Under the pieces are notes generated by a model. The model searched no databases and had not been told where the DNA came from. It worked only from the letters and a program-made list of their open reading frames with translations. Positions 58,150 to 64,000 of a stretch of 64,000 nt of DNA are shown here, in pieces; the first letter of the stretch is position 1; each line of letters starts with the position of its first letter. Both the position numbers and the translations under genes were made by a program. The stretch comes from Propionivibrio dicarboxylicus (GTDB lineage Bacteria > Pseudomonadota > Gammaproteobacteria > Burkholderiales > Rhodocyclaceae). The stretch is from positions 1 to 64,000 of the forward strand of contig NZ_FNCY01000020.1 of the NCBI RefSeq assembly GCF_900099695.1. The letters run 5' to 3'.

Positions 58150-59379
58150 ATGCTTAAGAAAATCAGCGTCGAACAACTGACTCTCGGAATGCATATCAAG
58201 GAGTTCTGCGGCTCCTGGATGGAACATCCGTTCTGGCGCACGTCGTTCGTCGTCAGCGATCCCGACGATCTGAAAACCATTCGGACCAGCAGCATCAAGG
58301 AAGTCTGGATCGATTGCCGCAAAGGTCTCGACGTTGCGCCGGACATCCCGACCATCTCCGTCGCCGAGACCGAAGCTCAGGTAGACGCCGAACTCAACCA
58401 GGCCGCACAGGCCCAACGGCAGATCGCCCCCGTACCGATTGCCGCCGAAATCGAGCGCGCCACCAAGATCTGCGCCCAGGCCAAGCGTGCCGTCACCTCG
58501 ATGTTCCAGGAAGCGCGCATGGGCAAGGCGGTCAATGCCGCCGGCGCACAACAACTGGTCGAGGAGATTTCCGATTCGGTCAGTCGCAACCCCGGCGCGC
58601 TGATCAGCCTGGCGCGCCTGAAAACCGCCGATGATTACACCTACATGCACTCCGTTGCCGTCTGCGCGCTGATGATCGCGCTGGCCCGGCAACTCGGGCT
58701 GGATGCGCAAGAAACCCGTTCGGCCGGTATCGCAGGCCTGCTGCACGACCTCGGCAAAGCGATGATGCCGATGGAAGTGCTGAACAAACCCGGAAAACTG
58801 ACCGACGAGGAATTCGCCATCATCAAGCGCCATCCGCTCGAAGGCCATCGCTTGCTCAACGGTAGCGGCGCCGACACGATGGCCTTCGACGTCGTTCTGC
58901 ACCACCACGAAAAAACCGACGGTTCGGGCTACCCCAAGGGCCTGAAGGACGCCGAGATCAGCCTGTACGCCAAGATGGGGGCAGTCTGCGACGTCTATGA
59001 CGCCATCACCTCAAACCGGCCGTACAAAGCGGGCTGGGACCCCGCCGAATCACTGCGAAAAATGGCGGAATGGGCCAACGGCCACTTTGACCAGCGTGTT
59101 TTCCAGGCATTCGTCAAGAGCCTCGGCATCTACCCGATCGGTTCGCTCGTCAAGCTCGACTCCGGCCGACTGGGCATCGTCATTGAACAGTCCGAGAAAT
59201 CGCTGCTCAGCCCGAGAGTCAAGATCTTCTACTCGACGCGTTCGCACGCGCGCATTCCGCCCGAAGTTGTCGACCTGTCCCGGCCCAACTGCATGGAAAA
59301 GATCGCCAACCGCGAAGACCCGGCCAAATGGAATTTCCCGGACCTCAACGAGCTTTGGTCATCGCCGAGCAATAACTGA
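58150..59379 (+). CDS. HD-GYP domain cyclic-di-GMP phosphodiesterase with DUF3391
   Basis: A 409-residue cytoplasmic protein. The N-terminal DUF3391 domain (KKISVEQLTLGMHIKEFCGSW, ISSIKEVWIDCRKG-type TSSIKEVWIDCRKGLDV) is followed by a linker helix and an HD-GYP domain: HSVAVCALMIALARQLG, GLLHDLGKAMMPMEVLNKPGKLTDEEFAIIKRHP, VVLHHHEKTDGSGYPKGL with the GYP motif, KMGAVCDVYDAITSNRPYK. All metal-binding His/Asp positions look intact, so c-di-GMP hydrolysis is likely. A C-terminal beta-rich tail reads GSLVKLDSGRLGIVIEQ. It is monocistronic between a terminator and the pilin gene. Confidence 0.93.
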   Translation: MLKKISVEQLTLGMHIKEFCGSWMEHPFWRTSFVVSDPDDLKTIRTSSIKEVWIDCRKGLDVAPDIPTISVAETEAQVDAELNQAAQAQRQIAPVPIAAEIERATKICAQAKRAVTSMFQEARMGKAVNAAGAQQLVEEISDSVSRNPGALISLARLKTADDYTYMHSVAVCALMIALARQLGLDAQETRSAGIAGLLHDLGKAMMPMEVLNKPGKLTDEEFAIIKRHPLEGHRLLNGSGADTMAFDVVLHHHEKTDGSGYPKGLKDAEISLYAKMGAVCDVYDAITSNRPYKAGWDPAESLRKMAEWANGHFDQRVFQAFVKSLGIYPIGSLVKLDSGRLGIVIEQSEKSLLSPRVKIFYSTRSHARIPPEVVDLSRPNCMEKIANREDPAKWNFPDLNELWSSPSNN

Positions 59380-59521
59380 GTGCCCCGGTCGACAACTCGG
59401 CCCGACACATCCTTCGGTCCGCAGACAGCGCAACGACAACCGAAAAGAGCGAACTAGTTCATTTTGCAGTGAAGCAAACCCGTGTAGAAGGAGGCACTGC
59501 AACCTCACCACGGAGTTCGAC

Positions 59522-60187
59522 ATGCAAAGTTTCCGCCGTCCGATGCCCGACTTGGGTTTCTCTCTCATTGAAATGGCGATCGTGCTCGTCATCATCGGCC
59601 TGCTGCTCAGCGGCATCCTGAAAGGGCAGGAGTTGATCGACAGCACCAAGGCAAAAGCCCTGGGCAACGATTTCCGCACGATTCCGCTGCTTCTTTACAG
59701 CTATCAGGACAAATTCCGCGCCATTCCCGGCGACGATCCCGGTGCCCGGGCGCATCTGGGCGCCACCGCCGGCCTGCTCACGCCGACGCCCGAAACCCTC
59801 GGCAACGGACGCATCGAGGGCCTCTACAACTCGAGCGCGGCCACCGACGAGTCGCTGGCATTCTGGCAGCATATTCGCCTCGCCAATCTCGCGAGCGGCC
59901 CGATCGATTTTTCGACAGCGACAGCGCTGCCGCGCAATACCCAAGGCGGCCGCCTCGGCATACAGAGCGCGACGCCGATCGTCGGCATGACCGGCGCGTT
60001 TTTCGCCTGTTCCGACGCGATCCCGGGAAAACTCGCCAAACAGATCGATATCGCCCTCGATGACGGCGCCACCGACAACGGTTCCGTCCGCACCATGACA
60101 ACTGGCTACAACGGTGCGGAAAAACGGGGCGAACCCACCGAGAGCATCGCCAACGAAACGCCCTACACTGTCTGCGCGGCATTCTGA
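59522..60187 (+). CDS. Prepilin-like protein (type IV pilin/pseudopilin N-terminus)
   Basis: A 221-residue protein whose N-terminus MQSFRRPMPDLGFSLIEMAIVLVIIGLLLSG carries the prepilin peptidase site (cleavage between G12 and F13) and Glu+5, followed by the hydrophobic N-terminal helix. The C-terminal globular part (about 45-221) contains IPGDDPGARAHLG, NGRIEGLYNSSAATDESLAFWQHIRLANLASG and a Cys pair (ACSDA, YTVCAAF) that may form a disulfide. It resembles minor pilins or pseudopilins with a long periplasmic domain. No pilus-assembly or type II secretion genes are in the window. GGAG lies upstream (about 59514). Confidence 0.85.
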   Translation: MQSFRRPMPDLGFSLIEMAIVLVIIGLLLSGILKGQELIDSTKAKALGNDFRTIPLLLYSYQDKFRAIPGDDPGARAHLGATAGLLTPTPETLGNGRIEGLYNSSAATDESLAFWQHIRLANLASGPIDFSTATALPRNTQGGRLGIQSATPIVGMTGAFFACSDAIPGKLAKQIDIALDDGATDNGSVRTMTTGYNGAEKRGEPTESIANETPYTVCAAF

Positions 60188-60252
60188 ACCACCTGGCCGC
60201 CCCTGCCGAACTGTTCGGACAGCGCGTGGCGTTCAGGCCGGAGGGTGGCTTC

Positions 60253-60261
60253 TGATATACT
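60253..60261 (+). promoter_or_regulatory. Extended -10 promoter of the kdsD operon
   Basis: TGATATACT is an extended -10 (TG-n-TATACT), 25 nt before the kdsD ATG. No clear -35 is needed for this type. Confidence 0.45.
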
Positions 60262-60286
60262 TGGCCGATTCTACCGAACGTCGCCC

Positions 60287-61276
60287 ATGAATCCGATCCG
60301 CCCCTCATACCAAGCGCTCGACCTTGCCCGGCAGGTGCTTCGCATCGAAGGCGAGGCCGTACTGGCGCTGACGAGCCGTCTTGACGACACCTTCCTGTGC
60401 GCCCTGGAACTCATCCTGAACAGCCGCGGGCGCGTCATCGTCAGTGGCATCGGCAAGTCCGGACACGTCGGCCGAAAAATCGCCGCGACGCTGGCCAGCA
60501 CTGGCACGCCGGCCTTCTTCGTTCACCCCGCCGAGGCCAGCCACGGGGACTTGGGCATGATCACCGGCGAAGATGTCGTCATCGCCATTTCCAACTCGGG
60601 CGAGAGCGACGAATTGCTCAACATCCTGCCGGCTATCAAGCGCCAGGGGGCCAAGCTCATCGCCATGACCGGCAATTCTGCGTCGACACTGGCACGGGAT
60701 GCCGACGCCCATCTCGACGCCGGCGTTGCCCAGGAAGCCTGCCCGCTCAACCTGGCGCCGACCGCGAGCACGACGGCCGCACTGGCAATGGGCGATGCCA
60801 TCGCCGTTGCCCTTCTCGACGCTCGCGGCTTCGATGCCGAGGATTTCGCGCGCTCGCATCCCGGCGGCTCGCTCGGCCGGCGCCAACTCAAGATCATCCG
60901 CGTCCGCGAAGTCATGCGCACCGGCGAAGCGATCCCAGTCGTACCGCCCGAGGCAAACGTCGCTGCCTGTGTCTGCGAAATCACCCGCGGCACCATCGGC
61001 ATGACGGTCGTCGTTTCGACCGAACGCCAGGTGCTTGGCATCTTCACCGACGGCGACCTGCGCCGCGCCGTGCTCAAGCATCCGGATCTTCATGGCCTCG
61101 TCGCCCGCGACATCATGACCGCCAAACCGCGGGTCATGCATCCGGACAAGCTGGTAGACGAAGCCGTCGAGATGATGGAGCGCTTCAAGATCAATCAGAT
61201 CCCGGTCGTCGACGACGACGGCATCCTCGTCGGCGCACTCAACATGCACGACCTTTTCCAGGCCAAGGCCATTTGA
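60287..61276 (+). CDS. kdsD: D-arabinose-5-phosphate isomerase
   Basis: A 329-residue KpsF/GutQ-family enzyme. The SIS domain (about 35-175) has GRVIVSGIGKSGHVGRKIAATLASTGTPAFFVHPAEASHGDLGMI and ISNSGESDEL. SHPGGSLGRRQL links to two CBS domains (about 205-329) with GIFTDGDLRRAV and NQIPVVDDDGILVGALNMHDL. It makes arabinose-5-phosphate, the first step to Kdo. ATG at 60287 gives the family N-terminus. It heads kdsD-kdsC-lptC-lptA, with kdsC overlapping its stop by 1 nt. Confidence 0.96.
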   Translation: MNPIRPSYQALDLARQVLRIEGEAVLALTSRLDDTFLCALELILNSRGRVIVSGIGKSGHVGRKIAATLASTGTPAFFVHPAEASHGDLGMITGEDVVIAISNSGESDELLNILPAIKRQGAKLIAMTGNSASTLARDADAHLDAGVAQEACPLNLAPTASTTAALAMGDAIAVALLDARGFDAEDFARSHPGGSLGRRQLKIIRVREVMRTGEAIPVVPPEANVAACVCEITRGTIGMTVVVSTERQVLGIFTDGDLRRAVLKHPDLHGLVARDIMTAKPRVMHPDKLVDEAVEMMERFKINQIPVVDDDGILVGALNMHDLFQAKAI

Positions 61277-61821
61277 TGAAAGTTCAGGACACGGCGCGCG
61301 ACCGGGCGTCGCGCATCAAGCTGATGGTATTCGACGTCGACGGCGTGCTCACCGACGCCTCGCTCTACATCACCGACGCCGGCGACGAGATCAAGGTATT
61401 CAACACGCGCGACGGTCATGGCATGCGCATGCTGCAGAACGCCGGCATCCGGCTGGCGATCATCACCGGACGGCGCGCACGCTGCGTCGAAGTGCGCATG
61501 CAGAACCTCAACATCGACCTCGTCTATCAGGGCGTGTCAAACAAGCTCGAGTGCCTCCGCACCCTGCTCGCAGAACAAGGCCTGACGCCGGAAGAAGCCG
61601 GCTTCATGGGCGATGACGTCATCGACCTGCAGGCAATGGCGCTGTGCGGCTTCTCGGCCGCGCCCGAAGACGCCCACCGGTTGGTCGCGCAACAGGCCAC
61701 GCTGGTCGTCGACCGTCCCGGCGGCCGCGGCGCTGCACGCGAAGTGTGCGAATTCATCCTCGAAGCCCAGGGCAAGCTCGACGAGAGCTTCTCCGGCTAC
61801 TTGCTGGCGACCGGACAATGA
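61276..61821 (+). CDS. kdsC: 3-deoxy-D-manno-octulosonate 8-phosphate phosphatase
   Basis: A 181-residue HAD-superfamily C0 phosphatase that dephosphorylates Kdo-8-phosphate. Catalytic DxD motif in LMVFDVDGVLTDASLYITDAGDEIKVFNTRDGHGMRML, then AIITGRRA (motif II), the Lys-containing GVSNKLECL, and GFMGDDVIDLQAM (motif III). The ATG overlaps the kdsD stop. A longer open frame from 60397 is kdsD read out of frame and is rejected. Confidence 0.96.
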   Translation: MKVQDTARDRASRIKLMVFDVDGVLTDASLYITDAGDEIKVFNTRDGHGMRMLQNAGIRLAIITGRRARCVEVRMQNLNIDLVYQGVSNKLECLRTLLAEQGLTPEEAGFMGDDVIDLQAMALCGFSAAPEDAHRLVAQQATLVVDRPGGRGAAREVCEFILEAQGKLDESFSGYLLATGQ

Positions 61822-62399
61822 AGCACTGGGGCAGCGCACTCTTTCCGCTGACGCTGCTGGGCGCCCTGGCAGCGCTGACCTTCTGGCTGCGTTATGCCAC
61901 CGAGCTACCGGAAATCCGTCATGACGGCAAACACCGCCACGACCCCGACTTCATCGTCAGCGACGCGACGCTACGCAAGATCGGCCCGTCCGGCACGCTC
62001 GCCTACACGCTGAAAGCCGCCGAGATCCACCACTATCCGGACGACGGCAGCAGTGACCTGATCAAGCCGGACCTCGTCTATCTGAGCGCCAAAGGACCGA
62101 CGATCACGACGAAAGCCGACACCGCCCACGCCAGCGACGACAACGAACGCGTCGATCTCTATGGCAACGTGCGCATCGAGCGTTCGGCAACGAAGAAGGA
62201 CCCGGCAACGGTCGGCACCATGGCCGAACTCACCGTGTTCCCCAACGACGAAAAAGCCTTCACCCGCAGCCCGGTACGCATCACGCAAGGCGAATCCTGG
62301 GTGACCGGCACCGGCCTGCAGATGGACTACCGGATGCAGACCTACGTTCTCGAATCGAAAGCGCGCGCCCTCCTGGAAAGCCGCCACGCGAAGAAATAG
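61818..62399 (+). CDS. lptC: LPS export protein LptC
   Basis: A 193-residue bitopic inner-membrane protein. One N-terminal helix (WGSALFPLTLLGALAALTFWL) is followed by a periplasmic beta-jellyroll with HDPDFIVSDATLRKIGPSGTLAYTLKAAEIHHYPDD and VDLYGNVRIERS. It hands LPS from the LptBFG transporter to LptA. ATG overlaps the kdsC stop by 4 nt. lptA follows after 5 nt. Confidence 0.94.
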   Translation: MKHWGSALFPLTLLGALAALTFWLRYATELPEIRHDGKHRHDPDFIVSDATLRKIGPSGTLAYTLKAAEIHHYPDDGSSDLIKPDLVYLSAKGPTITTKADTAHASDDNERVDLYGNVRIERSATKKDPATVGTMAELTVFPNDEKAFTRSPVRITQGESWVTGTGLQMDYRMQTYVLESKARALLESRHAKK

Positions 62400-62404
62400 A
62401 CACC

Positions 62405-63001
62405 ATGACGACAACATTCCTCCGCCTGACCGTCGCCTGCCTGCTGACCGCCCTCGCCTTGCCGGCGATGGCCGAAAAGGCCGACCGAGAAAAGCCGATC
62501 AACATCGAGGCCGACCGGGTCAGCCTTGACGACATCGCCAAGGTCCAGATCTTCGAAGGCAACGTCGTGCTGATTCAGGGCACACTGCAACTGCGCACCA
62601 ACCGACTGGTGGTCACGCAGGATGCCGACGGCTTCCAGAAAGGCGTCGCCACCGGCGGCGCGCGCGGCCTTGCCTATTTCCGCCAGAAGCGCGAGGGCAA
62701 GGACGACTATATCGAAGGCGAAGCCGAGCGTATCGAACACGACGCACGCGAGGAACACACCCAGTTCTTCATCCGCGCCTGGGTCAAGAACGGCGATGAC
62801 GAAGTCAAGGGACAGTACATCTCCTACAACGCGCTGACCGAGAAATACCTGGTCACGACCGGCAGCGGCGAGCAACGCAGCGCCGTCGGCACGCAGCAGG
62901 CGCGGGTTCGCGCCATCATCCAGCCGAAGAAGAAAGGCGAGGAAACGCCCGACAAGACGGCGCCGCTGAGCCTGCGTCCGTCGGATACCGTCCGCCCCTG
63001 A
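62405..63001 (+). CDS. lptA: LPS transport periplasmic protein LptA
   Basis: A 198-residue periplasmic protein with a cleavable signal (MTTTFLRLTVACLLTALALPAMA) and the OstA-type core EKPINIEADRVSLDDIAKVQIFEGNVVLIQGTLQLRTNRLVV. Continues with GARGLAYFRQKREGKDDYIEGEAERIEHD. It bridges the periplasm between LptC and LptD. Last gene of this operon. The usual partners lptB and rpoN do not follow, and a convergent cinA-like gene does. Confidence 0.95.
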   Translation: MTTTFLRLTVACLLTALALPAMAEKADREKPINIEADRVSLDDIAKVQIFEGNVVLIQGTLQLRTNRLVVTQDADGFQKGVATGGARGLAYFRQKREGKDDYIEGEAERIEHDAREEHTQFFIRAWVKNGDDEVKGQYISYNALTEKYLVTTGSGEQRSAVGTQQARVRAIIQPKKKGEETPDKTAPLSLRPSDTVRP

Positions 63002-63014
63002 TCGGGCGAGAACC

Positions 63015-63034
63015 GGCGCGGCCTCAGCCGCGCC
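63015..63034. terminator. Hairpin between lptA and the convergent cinA-like gene
   Basis: An 8-bp stem GGCGCGGC/GCCGCGCC with loop CTCA, containing the stop codon of the minus-strand gene (63024). No U-run; a weak bidirectional terminator at best. Confidence 0.35.
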
Positions 63035-63779
63035 AGCGCCAGGTGATGTCGCGCCGCTCGACCTCCTGACGGATCTCTTCGAGCGCCCGGTCGACGAGTT
63101 CGCCGTCGCCCTCGACCCCCAACTCCAGGTGCCGACGCTGCCCATCCTCACCGATCGACGGCAGGCTATAGAGGCGCAACGACGGGTAGTCGGCGACGAT
63201 GCGTTCCATCAGATCGAGCAAACCGCTCTCCACCGCCCGGTCGCCAGTCAACAGGAAGGCTTTGTCGACGAGCGGCTTCCGGTTGAACAGGTGCGAATAG
63301 TAGGTATCGAGCACCCACTCGGCCATCGGATGCGCCATCTGCGGAAAACCTGGCAGGAAGTGATGATCGCGGATGCGAAAGCCGGGAATGCGGTTGAACG
63401 GATTCGGGATCGTCTCGACGCCGCGCGGAAAAACGCCGAGCAGCAAGCGGTTGGCGGTGATCTGGTCGCCGAAGCGCGCGCGAATTTCGCGCTCGGCATC
63501 CGGATGCAGGACGAGGTCGACGCCGAGTGCTTCGGCCGCTGCCTGGCGCGTGTGGTCGTCGGGCGTGTTGCCGATGCCGCCGAAGCTGAAGACGACGTCG
63601 CCGGCCTCGAAACTACGGCGCAAGGCCGCGGCCAGGCGCGGACGTTCGTCGCCCATGTACTCGACCCAGGACAAGCGCAGTCCGCGCGCCGCCAGCAAGG
63701 CCGCCAGCTTGGCAAAATGCGCGTCCTGGCGTTTACCCGACAGGATTTCGTCACCGATGATCAAAGCACCAAAGTTCAT
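63024..63779 (-). CDS. CinA-family molybdopterin-binding-domain protein
   Basis: A 251-residue protein with a MoCF/MoaB-like domain: MNFGALIIGDEILSGKRQDAHFAKLAALLAARGL, then DVVFSFGGIGNTPDDHTRQAAAEALG, and LPGFPQMAHPMAEWVLDTYY. These blocks match the N-terminal (COG1058) half of CinA; the nicotinamide-nucleotide amidase C-terminal domain is absent. Stand-alone COG1058 proteins are common and likely act as nucleotide pyrophosphatases. ATG at 63779 overlaps the stop of the upstream EI24-like gene, so they are coupled. Confidence 0.87.
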   Translation of the reverse strand: MNFGALIIGDEILSGKRQDAHFAKLAALLAARGLRLSWVEYMGDERPRLAAALRRSFEAGDVVFSFGGIGNTPDDHTRQAAAEALGVDLVLHPDAEREIRARFGDQITANRLLLGVFPRGVETIPNPFNRIPGFRIRDHHFLPGFPQMAHPMAEWVLDTYYSHLFNRKPLVDKAFLLTGDRAVESGLLDLMERIVADYPSLRLYSLPSIGEDGQRRHLELGVEGDGELVDRALEEIRQEVERRDITWRWRG

Positions 63780-64000
63780 GCGTTCTCCCGATTGAATTCG
63801 ATGGCCGTCGGCGCGCTGCGCAAGCGGCGCAAGGCCTCGAGACAGGTATGAATATACGCCAGCGCCGCCAGCGATGGCGCCAGCAGGCCGAGGACGGGCA
63901 CGTGCGACAGCACCGCCATGAACAACCCGAGGCCGAACAGCGCACCGGCATGGCGACGCCGCAGTTCCTGCCATTCGGCCGGCGTCGCATGCAGGGACAG
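63776..64000 (-). CDS. EI24/CysZ-like membrane protein, C-terminal part (start beyond window)
   Basis: The minus strand is open from the right edge to a TGA at 63778-63776, giving 75 codons of a partial protein. It includes the hydrophobic stretch GALFGLGLFMAVLSHVPVLGLLAPSLAALAYIHTCLEALRRLR, which matches the C-terminal helix of EI24/CysZ-type membrane proteins. The TGA overlaps the ATG of the cinA-like gene (ATGA). The 5' end is cut by the window. Confidence 0.7.
   Translation of the reverse strand: MSLHATPAEWQELRRRHAGALFGLGLFMAVLSHVPVLGLLAPSLAALAYIHTCLEALRRLRSAPTAIEFNRENA

Noticed and set aside
60397-61821. 474-codon frame ending with kdsC
   Set aside because: The first two thirds are kdsD read out of frame. 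The true kdsC start is the ATG at 61276 overlapping the kdsD stop.

Overview
The window is GC-rich, densely packed bacterial chromosome. Gene content and order (leuS-lptE-holA, dapF-DUF484-xerC, kdsD-kdsC-lptC-lptA, metK beside a lipid A acyltransferase, CIRCE-controlled groESL, an orphan TctC/Bug periplasmic binding protein) point to a Gram-negative betaproteobacterium, probably of the Rhodocyclales. The species cannot be fixed from the sequence alone. No rRNA, tRNA, CRISPR array or complete insertion sequence was seen.

Region 1 (1-8.7 kb): one giant gene on the minus strand starts at 7979 and runs off the left edge. Its 2,659 visible codons are almost entirely octapeptide repeats (consensus LTTAQIAA) in a strict higher-order arrangement of 57 + 25n residues. 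It has no Sec signal and looks like a giant secreted or surface adhesin whose C-terminus and transporter lie outside the window. About 740 bp of non-coding DNA with hairpins and promoter-like sites precede it.

Region 2 (8.7-22.1 kb): a mixed housekeeping segment. It holds a DedA membrane protein, heat-shock groES-groEL with a sigma32-like promoter and perfect CIRCE operator, a DUF5924/DUF2914 membrane protein, a UDP-glucuronate epimerase, an ATP-grasp protein, a ferric-reductase-like flavocytochrome, a TctC receptor, tartronate-semialdehyde-reductase-like and Gfo/Idh/MocA dehydrogenases, and an argD-like aminotransferase. The aminotransferase is preceded by what looks like an arginine-codon leader peptide and transcription attenuator (22.15-22.36 kb).

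Region 3 (22.4-37.8 kb): core genes leuS, lptE, holA, proA, ogt, xerD, a TerC-type transporter, uspA, hslU, hslV, xerC, DUF484, dapF and a lipid A acyltransferase. hslV and hslU are separated by two opposite-strand signalling genes, a lone DUF3391-like domain and an HDOD protein.

Region 4 (37.8-56.6 kb): an LPS core/O-antigen locus between two lipid A acyltransferase genes. It opens with a 267-bp TA-flanked inverted-repeat element, then a WaaE-type glycosyltransferase, msbA, and a long tightly overlapping + strand series: GT4, methyltransferase, GT9, GT4, asparagine-synthase-type amidotransferase, two hexapeptide acyltransferases, a CgeB-like GT, an O-antigen ligase, GT4, two GT9, a WaaG-like GT and ugd. 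With the epimerase of region 2 this suggests uronic-acid, possibly uronamide, containing LPS.

Region 5 (56.6-64 kb): metK behind a strong promoter and a structured leader ending in a terminator-like hairpin, an HD-GYP phosphodiesterase, an orphan pseudopilin, the Kdo/LPS-transport operon kdsD-kdsC-lptC-lptA, and on the minus strand a CinA-type protein and the end of an EI24/CysZ-like membrane protein. Together lpxL x2, msbA, kdsD, kdsC, lptA, lptC, lptE and the glycosyltransferases make envelope LPS biogenesis the dominant theme.
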